Below are positions 8,961-20,572 of a stretch of 64,000 nucleotides of DNA, one piece after another. Both the position numbers and the translations under genes were made by a program. Positions within the stretch are counted from its first letter, which is position 1. Each line of letters begins with the position of its first letter. Source of the stretch: Favolaschia claudopus. Lineage: Eukaryota > Basidiomycota > Agaricomycetes > Agaricales > Mycenaceae. The notes below the pieces were generated by a model that was given only the letters and a program-made list of their open reading frames with translations, was not told the DNA's origin and searched no databases. Location of the stretch: the NCBI GenBank assembly GCA_037176885.1, contig JAWWNJ010000241.1, positions 62,001 to 126,000 on the forward strand. Direction: 5' to 3'.

Positions 8961-11900
8961 CGAGACCCCACACAAGAGCGGAGAGAAGTTTGGAAGGGAA
9001 AGGTAGATTGAGAGGAGGGAGAGGTGAATGGGAGGAGGAATAAAAATGGATGATAATCCAAGAGTGAATGGAATTGAGAACTCCGCGATGCTGAGTGGGC
9101 GTGAAGAGCAGACCGATAGATGAGAGGGCAGTCAAGGTGACTCGAAAGGTCTTTGAAGACGATGAGGGAAAGGAAAGGATGAAGAATGCAAATGAATGAA
9201 ATCGCAACATACGAAGCCATGAGGCCGAGGCGAGGAGGGAGGTGTTGTGAATTAAAGCGGGGAGGGCGAGATTAGAAGTAGAGGTAGAATATGATTGCAA
9301 TAGCAATGTTGGTTGGAATGCTGCTTTAGAGCAATCAGATGCTCTAGCAGGAAGTACAGGCGGGTTTATATACTACTGACTAAAGTATCTAGAATATTCT
9401 ACAAGTATCTACAGAATACCTGCAATGTCCATTGTGAGTCAAGACTGAGTAAGCATGCCCGAAGGCCGAAGCTGTATCTCTAATCAATAATTACAACAGG
9501 AGGAGTCGAAGGAAAATAGGGAGAGGCGTCACGGTAGAAATCGGAAGATCAAACGGAAATAAACAAAATCGAGTGGTTTTGACGCACAGGAGATGTGATG
9601 GCGAGATTCTTCAAGCCGAAGTAAGGAGAGGAGATGGTCTTGAGGTGGAAAGAACAGAACCCCTGAGAGTAGTGGAACGACAGAACTTAAGGGAGGCAAA
9701 TGTTGGCATAATATGTGAAGGAAGACGAGAGTAAGAGGACAAAGGGACTCGAATATCAACTCTATGGTTGTCAACAAGATCCCAGGGAAGACTCGATGGG
9801 CAGGGGACATGATCAAGAGATTGCAGAGGTATGATGAATGAGCATGAAGAAGAGGGAAAATGTGATCCATCTCGCGATCTGTTAAAACTTAGAGGAGTGG
9901 CGTATGCAGCCCGCTCGAGAAACAGTGTGACTTTCGAAGTCGCGAAGCACAAGGGAAGGCTAAGGAGAATGCCAAAAAGGCATTGTAGCCTCCTCAGTCA
10001 AATGAGGCGTGAAGATGACGAGAGGGCGTCGGGATGGGACGAATCAGTAAGGAGATTGACAACGCAAATGAAATCGGGACTCCGATGAGAAAGATGGTAG
10101 ACCGCCATGTGGCGTGAAAATGCAGGTGAACCGGTGCAGCCTTGATGTTCATCTCGGCGCATTGGCAGCGAAAGGATGCGCTTCGAGCGCTCGGAGCACA
10201 TCTGGCTCGACATGATGGCAAAGGTGAGGATGCCGAAGAGGATTCCATCAAAGACGAAAAGACTCCAAAGGTATGTTTTCATCGACAGAGGAAGGGAAGA
10301 GGGTTGAGTTTTGGCACAGAGCAAGTCAGTCGGAATAAGGAACAAATATCAGAGGGAGAGCCTCGTGAAGACTGTTGAGTGAGGAAATCGGTGCGTTCAA
10401 GACAGCGAAGGAAGAGTAACAAGGTGTCCCGATGCCAGGGAGATGTGTGAGTACAGGGGAGGGCGTGATAGATTGATGATGAGGCAGCTTAGTCGCAACG
10501 GGATCACGATGGGAACAGAACATGCAAGCGGGCAATGAAAGAAGGAGCGCGCGGGGTATAAGACACGCGCGTCGACGGCGCTGGGAGCAATATAACACCC
10601 CAGCGAATTGACGAGGATGTTGACTTGAGGGCGGGGCAAGGAGGAAGGAATCATTCATGCTCGGACACGAGGTAAAGCGCAGCTCGAATATGTCGCCGAG
10701 TGACGATGAGGGAGGCATAGGAATAGCCAGAATTCAAAGAGAAGTTCCATAGAACTCAGTAGGCATGCCGATTTTGAAAATCAGTCAGCGAAGGAAGGCT
10801 TCACCCAGAAGCGGTAAATCGCTTCCTATGAGGGACGTCATGGAGGCCATTAGGCAGTCCGAAGAAAGAGATGATGTGAGGCGAGGCGCGGAAAATTGCA
10901 CTCAGGACAAAAGATTCGGCCAAACGGTAGGTGAGGCAAAGCCCATATATTTCATAGGCCCGTGCAGAAGAGGAAGAGGAGGATAAGCGCAAAGGAGCGA
11001 CAAATATGACATGAGGAGAGTGCTGTAAGATGTGATTTCAGCGGTGAAAAAATGCGAAAGTGCGGGGGGTGATGATGGAGCGTGACATAGTGCAGTAGTA
11101 GAAGAAACTGTGCAGCCTAGTGAGAAACCATGAGGGAGCGCTGAAGGTAGCATAGGATAGTCATAATACGAAAGGCGAGGAGTGATGTGAAGTGGACGAT
11201 GGAATGGCAGAATAAGATAGCACTGGAGGCGAGAGGAGAGGAAACACCGCTGCATGAGATCGAGCTTTCATCTCAGTGACGGTGCGGTAGGCGTGAGAGG
11301 TAGGAGGAGGAGGTTACATATCCATGGATGAAGTCGGGATGAATGCCGCGGCCATAATTCCACCAGGGGGGCAAAGGTGAGAGGCGACTAGCGCTGTACA
11401 TTTAGATGGAGCGTGCATCGTGGGGAAATCGATAGCGAGGGGCATCGGGGAAAGAAAAAGAGGAGGGGAACACCGACGTACGCGTGTAGCGCTTCCGGAT
11501 GAGATGATGGAGGAGATGGCGTGCGCTAGACGCCGCACGCAGAAACATTTGTCAATGTGTCATTTGAGAATGATAAACGAGGCAGGAGGTGCGTGCACGC
11601 GTTCGAGATGTGCCGTCGCCGATGGTGAGGTTAACGTATGAAGATGGGAGGAGCGATGTCGAAGCACGCCGTAGCATCGACACCGAGTAAGCCGGGTGAG
11701 GATGAAAGGAGGCGTCGACACGTCGTGTGAGGACAGCTTCGAAGCGCGTAGTCGCACAATACACCAGATCATGGGACGTCCGGAGAATGGAGGGCGCTGG
11801 CAATGTGGCACGTTGCAAGAAAGGACGAGTTGCAGACATGCAAAGTATGCTGTATGCTGGCGGAGGATGCGCCGCCGCGCGAGGTGAGGATGAGGACGCC

Positions 11901-12945
11901 GTCGCGTGAAGGAGGATGAGGACGCCGTCGCGTGCAGGAGGAAGAGGACGCCGTCGCGTGAGGGAGGATGAGGACGCCGTCGCGTGAGGGAGGAAGAGGG
12001 CGCCGTCGCGCAAGGTGAGGTGGAGGTCATCACACGACGCGAAACCGAGAGGCGTGAGGTGAGGTGAGGAAGAAGGATGGGCACCGACATGCGTGAGTGC
12101 ACCGTACGCTAACCGAGGATACGCCTCGCATGCGAGAAGGGGATGGCCGTCGAGCGAGGTGACGAAGAGGGTCCGCAAAACGCGTAATAGTGCCGTACGC
12201 AAGCGGAAAGAAACATAGGTGGGTGAGGTGAGGGAAGATATGTGCCGAGGTATATGAAGAACATCGTGCGCGGAAGAGGACAAGGGATTATGGCAATATG
12301 GAGAATGAGTGCAGGGCCGGGACCCGCTACGTGTTGGCGTGGGTGCAGAAGTGTCGTCGCACAAGGTGGGGAAGGCAGGGTAGGACCGCAGGTCAGCATC
12401 AGGTTGGAACAAGTAAAGTTGGAAGCCTCGCATGAGGTGAAGATTGACGAAAGGCTGTATCGCTGTTGTGGTTTTGCAGTACCAGTGCCAGTAGAGCATG
12501 GGAGGTGCTGGAGGGTCGTTTGAAGAGAAAGGGAGGCAGGACCATCGACAGAGGTTAATTGCCAGGAAAATTCGGAAGGAATAGAAGTTGGTCAAAGTGG
12601 GCCAACCAATAAGAACAGAGATCATGAGGATCGTAGTCGAGGAGAGAGGTGGTAAGACGCGGAGGAACGGAGAATAGAACGTAGAATAGTGTCGTAGGGC
12701 GAGAGCGTGTATAGAATTGATGATACGAGATACTCCAGGATCTGAAGCCGCAATGAGAATTTGATGAATATGAGGCCTTGGAAGACGAGGAGCGACGCAG
12801 ATGGGTGCTGGAAGGTGAAAACAGCAATTCGAGAGCCAAAACGCGAAGAAAACGCGTGTAGAAGCGAGAGAGGACGAGCGAGGTGCTCTGCAGCGTCGAC
12901 GCGCTGGCAGGAGAGCGTAGCGATCAGAATCGTACCGATCTGATC
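8961..12945. other. Purine-rich tract without a recognisable gene
   Basis: About 4 kb in which the plus strand is strongly enriched in G and A (GAGG, GAAG and GATGA words). The open frames on the minus strand (for example 11552-12625) are Ser/Pro/His/Leu-rich translations of this bias and show no domain. The tract includes a 26-bp minisatellite at 11881-12013. Confidence 0.5.
11881..12013. repeat. 26-bp minisatellite, five units
   Basis: The word GACGCCGTCGCG recurs at 11895, 11921, 11947, 11973 and (as GGCGCCGTCGCG) 11999, exactly 26 bp apart. Units differ by a few bases. As 26 is not a multiple of 3, the repeat does not encode a repeated peptide in one frame. Confidence 0.9.
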
Positions 12946-13075
12946 ATGCCGGCATGAAGCGGCAGGATCGGCATTCCTTGACCGCATAGTTTCTATCATA
13001 GTCGTGCATGTACTCATGATTATCATTCGGAGAATAGAAGTAACGGAACATTGTAACCGCTTCAACTTGTGGCCA

Positions 13076-13845
13076 TGTCGGAAAAATCAAAAAAGGGTTG
13101 TTGGGCCTGGGCAGGCCTTGTAAGGTCTAATAACTTTAAGGCCGTTGGGGAAAAGGAGGGTTACAAGGTTTAAATACGTACCAAATACTACATATAGGGC
13201 CTTATAACACATAATGGACCTTATAGGGCCTGAGGAGGCTTGTAAGGCCTTACAAGGCATGTTCGGCGGCATTGAGCAAAAGTATTACCACTTTACCTTC
13301 TTTGTAAGGTGTCTGCTTGCACCTTACTCTAACAATTAATTACTGGTTGCTTGCGAGAATCGAACGCTCGACCTCTGCAGTGCGAATAAAACAATGGCAA
13401 TGTACAATACTGCTATGCTAAGAGAGCTTTACAGATAGAGAAATCTTGTTCAATATATGGCGTAGCTCTCGGATACCTGTACAATTTCCCCATAACACAA
13501 CAACTCAAGATATTGCTCGTACATTGACTGGTGATTTACTACACATGAGTATATGCTCCCCTACATACTTTTTGAAATTCAAATCAGCCATCTTGGCATA
13601 CAATCGCAGCACAAATTATCAAAAACAATACAACTCTGAATTTTCCGCCGAAAAAGATGCAATAAAACCACACCTACCATGTCTCTAACAACCCCAACTC
13701 AGTTTTGTAACCTCCGGGAAGTCAGCCTGGGAAGACCTAACCAGACCTTATCACGCCTTATAAGGTCACCCCTCGAACCTTATTAGGCCTTATAAGGCCG
13801 TTAGGTGCTCCAAGGCCTTACCAGGCTTTTTCAATTTTTCCGACA
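13076..13845. mobile_element. 770-bp element with TGTCGGAAAAAT ends, CA duplication and tRNA-like core
   Basis: The left end TGTCGGAAAAATCAAAAA and the reverse-complemented right end TGTCGGAAAAATTGAAAAA are inverted repeats. The interrupted Crypton frame shows the exact pre-insertion site: CA at 13074-13075 and 13846-13847 is a 2-bp target duplication. Behind each end lie many near-palindromic words such as AAGGCCTTATAAGGCC and CCTTGTAAGG. The centre holds a tRNA-like sequence (13341-13440, minus strand). There is no coding region. The superfamily is unclear: the 2-bp non-TA duplication does not fit Tc1/mariner, hAT or Harbinger. Confidence 0.8.
13341..13440 (-). repeat. tRNA-like core of the 13076-13845 element
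   Basis: Minus strand: CTTAGCATAGCAGT (A-box-like), CATTGCCATTGTTTTATT, then GAGGTCGAGCGTTCGATTC (B-box-like) and TCGC. It resembles the cores at 3457-3690 and 55410-55490. No complete cloverleaf can be drawn. Confidence 0.55.
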
Positions 13846-14720
13846 CAACCACCCCACGCTGCAACCATATCTGCTGACCATCGTTTAACCTTGATTCGGT
13901 ATTGGCAACCACCGCGACGGAACGAATGAGTGCCATATAAGGCCCAGGATGAGTAACCGAGACCTTGGAGATCCCGAGAAAGCGCGCGGCTCAAAGTACT
14001 TGCTGTCTGAATGTTTTCTATCAGCGCTGTAAACAATCAAGGCAAATGTAAATTACCAAAGGCTGAGTCTGCATCACTGCACCTTGCGCTGTAACATGAA
14101 GAAAGAGTGGGCCAGACTTCTTGATTTCCGGTCCATACAGTGACGCAAGGAGAATGAATGCGCGAACCGGGCAGATACTTGGATCACCGTTGTTTGCGTG
14201 CAATCTCCATGAGTGTAGTAGTCCAGTTTGATTTTGTTTTCGAGTATTAAGGCTGACGTCTACAAATTTTCCTATAATAAGTATCAGAGCGATTCAATTA
14301 CTACTCTAGATACTAGATGAATACATACTCTCCCCTGGAATTTAATCAATGTTCTCAAAGCGCAGCTTGATCACTTCATCTATCCGTAATAGCATCAACC
14401 ATGCTAGCAGATATGCAACCTTGAATTGCATTAACCTCAGAAACAAGCAAGTATCTTGTGAATGGATGTGACTTACATATCGTACAATTCCCAGACGTCT
14501 CTGAGCTGGAGTAAGGCTCGAGTTTATACAGTGTGCATAGAGCCTTTGAATATCTTCCAATGCGAGAGCTCGTGCAGATGAAGATACCTCCCCTGATTTC
14601 GCTTTGGTCTTCTCCAGACCAACCATAAATTGCCGCTGTGAGTGTGCAAAGGCACGCAATTGTATGAGACGTACGCGCTTTACATGGCGCTTGATTCCCG
14701 GAACCTGTCTGCGATTTGAT

Positions 14721-16258
14721 ACGGGTAATTAGCAAAATCTAGCAGCCAAACTGAGCGAAGGCGCACCAATAGCTGTCATTACGTTGCGAGGCGCTACATG
14801 GCGAGTCCGAAGTAACGAAGTAAGGCGGGGTTGAGGCGGGGTTGAGGCGTCAACGTCGGCGGGCGTGTCATTCAGAGCATCGAGACGCTAATCGAAGTCT
14901 TCTCTTAAGTAGGAACGCCGGCCACCAAGGGCGGATGTCGGTCGTCCGCGGCGAGTCCGAGAAGGTTGGTGAATCTAATCTACCCTGTAATCTAGCGTGC
15001 CCCATGGTAAGCATTAGCTTAAATGTGCATGGGGCTCTGTTGGAAGGAGGTGATTATGTCATCGTCACCATGTACTCAGCCCCTGTCGTCATGTACTTAC
15101 CCCCTGTCGTAGTCGCATCTGATTCATTCCTTTCTTGCCTTCTACCACCATCTCAACAGGCACCTTATGGCTGGCTGGTCCCTTGGGTTTTTGCGTGCCC
15201 CATGGGCAGCTAAGGCTCGTTCTCTGTCGTGGGGTACGCAGGCAAGGCGGTTTGCCGGCCCTGCCTCGAGCGAACCCGTCCGTGGCGGCAGCTTGAGGTA
15301 AAATAGTGTCCCTTTGAATTGTGTCGAGAAATCGCAGACCAGAAGACTTGTAGCTTATTGATTGTTCAATATTCGAGAAGCGCAGCCTTGTAGCTTGCCT
15401 GCAGTACCAAGATCTCCTCCAGAGGTTCAGGAAAACAAGAGATATATGTCGCGCTATGTTGGCAAGAAGTCACACGTGTCTGGGGGCTTCGGCCGAAAGA
15501 AGTACGATGACAGTAAATCTATTTGTCAATGTACCTCAGGTCTATCTAAGAGTTGCATATTGCTCATAATGCATAGAATTTGGGGGTCCACGGGCCTTAT
15601 GCATTATGAGCTATCCGACTGTATTAGGAAAGTTTGATGCTATTATATGTCGAAGTCAAGAAGAGCTATTTGCTAAACTTTTATGTCGAAGTCAAGAGGA
15701 GCTATTTGGAATGAAAATTGGATGCTCAGACCGGGGGTAGCTTTCGTCAATACGCCGGAATTCGGGCACTTGCGTAGCCATTAGCCATTCAATGGCTGCA
15801 TCGCAAACAGGCTATTTAACACGAAGGAACCTTCCCCTACTCTTTCCAGCAAGCCTGAAGGCGAAAAACCTACAAAAGTTTTTTTTCGAACCCCGAGGGA
15901 CCCCCCCCCTCCCCTACGTGATGTCATCAATTCTTATCGTTGGACCCCCTTGAGGGAGCAAGCTCGAAAGAAGTTCCCATCAATAAAATTCCCCTCAAAA
16001 ATTGCTTTCGTAGGCAGGCCGGTCACGAGCCTAGCTGAGTGGACCCAGCTTTCCTATCGGTCGGTAAGTTACAATAAACAATTGGCGGTAGGATACACCA
16101 GTCCTCATTCCGTCCACATCAAGTCCACATGCTGTCAAAATTGTGGTCACATGTTGTCATCCCGTGAAAGTCATCCGCACTGCCACTTTTGAAATTGACT
16201 TAAAACCATTGTAAAACCAAGCGCTCACAACTACAAGAATCCATCTTCCCCCCCAGTC
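14721..16258. other. No gene recognised; palindrome at 15563-15612
   Basis: Only short frames. GCTCATAATGCATA and TATGCATTATGAGC (about 15563-15612) form a perfect 14-bp inverted repeat around a 20-25 base centre; a related word, TCTCATAATGCATAGA, recurs at about 17470. A run of C and poly-T tracts lies near 15870-15915. Confidence 0.4.
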
Positions 16259-17306
16259 ATGAATTCAGGTGGTCGTAGATTGCGTCTCATCGATCGATTG
16301 GGACCGCCAGTCATCCCTCCCGGCCAGCCTCGACCGCTAACTCTTTCTGAGCGAATATCACCTCGGACCGTGAGATCGAAAGTCTTCAAAAAGGGCTCCC
16401 TCAGGCGCAGGGCCCAGAAACTGAATCTTGACGGTGTCAGACAGGGGCCTGTCTCAGCGTCTGGAAGTGTAAGTTCCTTCTCGCTAACATAAGAACGAGA
16501 GCGTTGATTCAGAACAGTCGTCCTATTGTGACCGCCGAGTCGCGATTCGCAGTCCGGAGATATCTCCGCCCAGTTCCAAGGAAATAATTTATTCCGCAGC
16601 GTCAGCTCCGTCGTCGTTCCTCCGGATGGGGGAAGCATGTAACATCCCTAGTTTGTTGGTGGTTCAGTTGGCTGCTCTGCGTTCCACCATTGTAGAGTCC
16701 AAATTCTTCATTCCACAAGGCGCTTTGTCGCAGGGGGGACTTCGTTCTTGGTACGTTCCCATTGATGACCGCCATTCCTATGATCGTATGTTCATTTTTT
16801 GACCAGTATTGATTCGCCTCAGGTCACTGTCGACCTTTATTGCCTCCCTACCATTCTGTGCAACTGCGCTGCTTTGAGTAGTTTGTCGGGCAAAAAACTC
16901 AGCGCCACCTTGGATACTTTCCGGGCACAGACAACTTGGCCGCGAGATGGCACATTGTTCATTGATTTGAACGACGACGCAGGAGGGAAAAGCTGGCTAC
17001 CATGGGAACTAGTACGTCATTGGTTTGATTATCTGTACTGTCTCATTGTGTGTCTGCGGGCTCACTTAGGAACCTTGCTTGCCCCTGGACATCACCGACT
17101 ATGTGAGACCCGGCGTGAACACCGTTCGCTTTATCCAACTCGAAGGGATGGCCCACCTGACGTTCGTTGTGAGCGCTACATGCCGTACCGCTTCGACCAT
17201 CAATCGTCTCCCGCACAACACTTTTCGATTCGGCGCCACTGCGGTACATACCCAACTGCTTGATTTCACTCCCGCCACAGTTACCATTGCTTCCAATCTC
17301 CATTAA
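16259..17306 (+). CDS. Hypothetical protein, multi-exon, possible host gene
   Basis: A basic N-terminal exon starts at the ATG 16259 (RRLRLIDRLGPPVIPPGQP) and ends near 16469 at a GTGTAAGT donor. The next exon (about 16512-16780) reads CDRRVAIRSPEISPPSSKEI and FFIPQGALSQGGLRSWYVPI; a further exon (about 16800-17010) carries VTVDLYCLPTILCNCAALSS and WPRDGTLFIDLNDD. A clear intron (GTACGT...CTTAG) leads to the last exon with PLDITDYVRPGVNTVRFIQL and a stop at 17306. The DIT-V-PG-N pattern recalls the PINIT-like part of PIAS/Miz proteins, but no Miz zinc finger follows; this is only a resemblance. The splice between the second and third exons could not be made to keep frame, so the model is incomplete or the gene is damaged. 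Confidence 0.45.
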
Positions 17307-18960
17307 TCAGTTTGAAATTGCCACGCTACTTGTTGTTTGTAGATTGAGCCAGAAAGTGCCCCAAAGGGCTGACGCATTCACTTACTAAGTTGATTGCTCA
17401 TCCCGGCAGTTGTACGTTGCAGAATCTGTACAATATATAGGCTGGCCCCAGTGAAAATACAGTTGACTTTCTCATAATGCATAGAGTCGGGAAAGCCCCA
17501 GGCCTGTCTCATTCCTTACTTTACCTTGCTTACCGTGGATGTTGTCAAGTGCTGACGCTGCTCAATATCTCCTGTTTACGATCAGTAAACACAGCTGTCG
17601 CAGTTAGGAGTACCTCGTGCAATCTTATCCTTGTACCACCACGCTAGGATTCCAGAGAGCGGATCCTTCAAAGAACATCGCCAGTGGGCTTCTACGAGTA
17701 GCCACCGAGCCACCGAGTTATCGAGTTTACAGCCTTCTTAATCTCGGTGTCTCGTTGCGAGTTTATAAAGTCTCTTGCGCGGATCCCAGCAGGAGGTGCC
17801 CATGAATTGTCCCAAGATGAAGGATATCCAGAGGAATGCTGGGTGTCCATTCACGGCTAGAATCCTTTGCTCAAGCCGCACAAGTCAGAACGAACGAAAG
17901 CTTGATTTGGATGGCGTCTTAGACGATTCTCAAGACGTTCGACACGGATGACTTTCGGTATTTGGAAGAGATGGTATTTCCGGATGGTTCGCATGGCAAG
18001 TTCATCTTCGAACTCGTGCGCAGAGGGTCGAAGTAGAGGTTCGTCGATCTAAGTGAACGACTGTATTAATACCTGTAGAAATATAGACTACACAACAGTA
18101 AGTAGAGGTCCGGGTCCATGAACTTCAGGGCCGAATTGCCTGGAAAATGAGAACTCGTGCCGTGCCCAATGTTGGAGTTTTCCGTTCCCCCAGACAAGAG
18201 GTGAGCGATCTCTGGATCTGTCAATTTGATGTTGGCATAAGCGAGATCAGTGATCTTCAACTGATCTCTTCCAACTTGCGGTATATTTGTAGGAAAACCG
18301 GGTCTGAAGCAAAATGTGCAGTGGTAACTGAGGGAAGTAACATTTGCTGACCCTCAGCAAGGTTATTCGGAGATTTTTCGTTTCTTTGTATAGTCGTCCT
18401 AATAATAGAATTATCTAGTGCCTGGGTGTGTTGAATTTCTTGCTGAAAACACAGCAAGAAGGGTCATAGTAGGGTAGTAGGACTACCCTGAAAACATTCT
18501 ACCCACTGGCAGGCACAGCGGGCGCGAAAACATCGTAGAAAGGACGATTTGCTTGGGGTGATGATTGATGGCAACTGATGATCATTGCCTTTTCTGGGGG
18601 GGTGGGTCGTGGGATATATTGGGTGATCCAGAGATCGGTCACCCCTCGCAATAGAAAACCCAAGCGTAGATAAGCATCCAGAGGGAAAATGCCAGCGAAG
18701 ACGGATAAACCGGTCCGGATGCCACGGTTGCTATGCGGGAGCTCTCGAAGGGATACCCGACATTCCCGAATGTCGTCGAGCGTGCCAGCGAGGTACTTAG
18801 TGTCTGCGGACGACGAGGGGCAATTGGAGGGATGAGGGGCCGAGACAAGGTAGCCAGGATTTTGGAGGAAAGGGAATCGGGTCGAAGTCTACGGCAAGCG
18901 TCATCAAAAGCTATCAAAAGCCTTATGTACTTGTCAAACGCGTACTCACAATAGTCGGCC
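17307..18960. other. No gene recognised
   Basis: Short open frames only; none shows a domain or a convincing splice pattern. The plus-strand sequence just before 18960 may include decayed upstream parts of the DUF6589 fragment that follows. Confidence 0.4.
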
Positions 18961-18961
18961 A

Positions 18962-19192
18962 GCGTATGAACTCATGATCGATCTCGTGCTGCCTGCCAAC
19001 ATTCTCGCTGGATTCCGAATGTTTTGCCCGAATGAAAGTCTTGAGGACTGGGTTGAGCGGGTGCCAAATTGGCAGTCGGTGCGAGATGTAGCAGCAAAAG
19101 TCCACCAGCAGCTGTGCTCTGCACGACGCGTGTTAAAACTACGACGGCAGCCTCCCACGAAGCGCGATCCCATCTTCGAGAACATCAGCCTG
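18962..19192 (+). pseudogene. DUF6589-like protein, C-terminal fragment
   Basis: The plus frame reads YELMIDLVLPANILAGFRMF, then EDWVERVPNWQSVRDVAAKV and RDPIFENISLF. The block '(R)DP(I/V)FEN-LLF' after a short basic linker is a recognisable C-terminal mark of DUF6589 proteins. Family resemblance stops at about 19192. It may derive from the same family as the N-terminal gene at 6369-8088, but the two are 11 kb apart with no connection visible. Confidence 0.5.
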
Positions 19193-19351
19193 TTCGCTTC
19201 CTGGTGCCGCTTCGCTTCGGGGTTTGCGACTGTATCTTGTCTGGGTAATATGATGCCGAATCAAGCCCAGTATTCGCAGCAAGGTGGTGTACTAAGGGCT
19301 ACTGACAGGGTTTCGTTTGCTCTGAGGCCAGACCTGAAGTAAAGGAGAATA

Positions 19352-19551
19352 GAGAGTTTGTGCAAGCGACCCAGGTCGCTTTTCAGCCGCTCAGATCTCC
19401 GCAACGACAGATACCAGGTGGGAGCTCTAAGCGACCTGGAAGAGTATTGCCATGGGGCATTCCTAGGTCGCTGGAACCTCACACCTGAGACTGCTCGTTG
19501 TCGAGATCTGAGCAGTCCCAAAGCGACCCGGGTCGCTTTGCACAAACCCGC
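19352..19551. mobile_element. 200-bp TA-flanked MITE, copy 2
   Basis: Same ends and same length as 4690-4889, TA at 19350-19351 and 19552-19553, and about four differences over 200 bp. The unrelated flanks confirm two separate insertions of one young family. Confidence 0.85.
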
Positions 19552-19553
19552 TA

Positions 19554-20289
19554 ATGAAAACAACACACCGGTAGGCTGGAGTCCTTAGTGTGCAAGATTA
19601 CTGCCAACTCTCGACATCCCCCACGCGGATCCCACTCGCTTCGATGGTACTTGGCTCGAAGATGGCGTAAACAACGGAGGAGAGAGAGGGAGAGGTCGGT
19701 TAGATTATCAAATACTGCGAGATAGGCGGCATGGGGAGCGCCGGCTTTGAGCGCCACAAGCAATGAAATGTATGCTGTCTGCAAATGCGGAGCCAGACCA
19801 TGTAATCCCCCAGGCCCAATGGCAAAATCTTCGTCGAAGTCTGCCTCCAACTCGTCCGCCCCAATCTGCTCTGCCTGTCCCGCGAGACACTTCCCCAATT
19901 TCGTGAGCATCAAGAATGGCTGACATATATGTACATTACTGCTAGGTGAAGACAAAGAGACGCAGATGAAAGGCTTTGAGATCACACAAAAGGGTTAAAG
20001 AAACACGTTTATTGAAGGCGAGGCTACGGTGATACAGCTACATTACGTGTGGGGTGTGTTGGAGCGTTCGTGGAACGGAGGTTGGAAGTCTGACGTAGCG
20101 GAGTTGTGGTGAGCTGTATGGCCGGAACGGATGACGTTGGTGGAGCCCTCGGGTGTTCCCCACTTGATTGACGTTTGTCCGATTGTAATGCAGTAAAGCA
20201 CTGCTAACAGCTCACTTAACCACCTCTGACCCTTTTCCGCCGCCGCTGCCAAATTGCTGCCAGAAAGGCAATATAAAATATGAAATTTT
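19554..20289. other. No gene recognised
   Basis: A minus-strand frame of 144 codons (19551-19985) has ADELEADFDEDFAIGPGG and a helical stretch, but no family I recognise and no clear splice pattern. Confidence 0.35.
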
Positions 20290-20365
20290 TGTTTCGTCGA
20301 TTTGAGACATCACTGATCCCATCAATGATGGGACCTATTTGGTGGTGTTTAATCGATGCGCACCA
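20290..20365. repeat. Partial copy of the MITE family complete at 42774-43214
   Basis: Shares TTTGAGACATCA, ATGATGGGACCTATTTGGTG and the terminal GCACCA followed by TA with 43150-43216. The left end was not found, so this copy is truncated or diverged. Confidence 0.75.
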
Positions 20366-20572
20366 TACTTCCAAACGAGACTGGTGACGGAACGGTGACA
20401 GAATGTCACGCAGTGCCGCGCTGCGACAGATGGTGCCGCTTCAGCCGCGTAAGCACGAAAGCGTCGAAAGCGTTGTAAGCGCGAAAGCGCAAGTTTACTT
20501 TGAATGCCCCTGATGAAAATACTCCTTAGCAGCGAGATATTGACCAAAAACCGATCGGACATTTCTTTTGTC

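Larger units (their letters stand above)
12946..14720 (-). pseudogene. Crypton-type tyrosine recombinase, interrupted
   Basis: Exons on the minus strand read: about 14706-14475 (HVKRVRLIQLRAFAHSQRQF, SARALALEDIQRLY, RRLGIVRY); an exon around 14420-14345 with VAYLLAWLMLLRIDEVIKLR, carrying the first catalytic Arg; about 14262-14055 (FVDVSLNTRKQNQTGLLHSW, ICPVRAFILLASLY); and about 14025-13848 with YGTHSFRRGG, the HxxR of the catalytic site, and VAAWGG. A 770-bp element (13076-13845) then interrupts the gene. Beyond it, WPQVEAVTMFRYFYSPND carries the catalytic Tyr, with an end near 12946 (CRSCRFMPA, then stop). Removing the insert and one CA restores WGGWPQVEAV in frame. All RHRY-type residues are present, so the copy was probably intact before the insertion. 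The N-terminus was not found. Confidence 0.75.

Noticed and set aside
11552..12625. 357-codon minus-strand open frame
   Set aside because: It is a Ser/Pro/His-rich translation of the purine-skewed tract and minisatellite, with no domain and with overlapping frames equally open.
13341..13440. A genuine tRNA gene
   Set aside because: A- and B-box-like motifs exist, but no acceptor stem and no consistent anticodon arm can be drawn; the same holds for the other tRNA-like sites.
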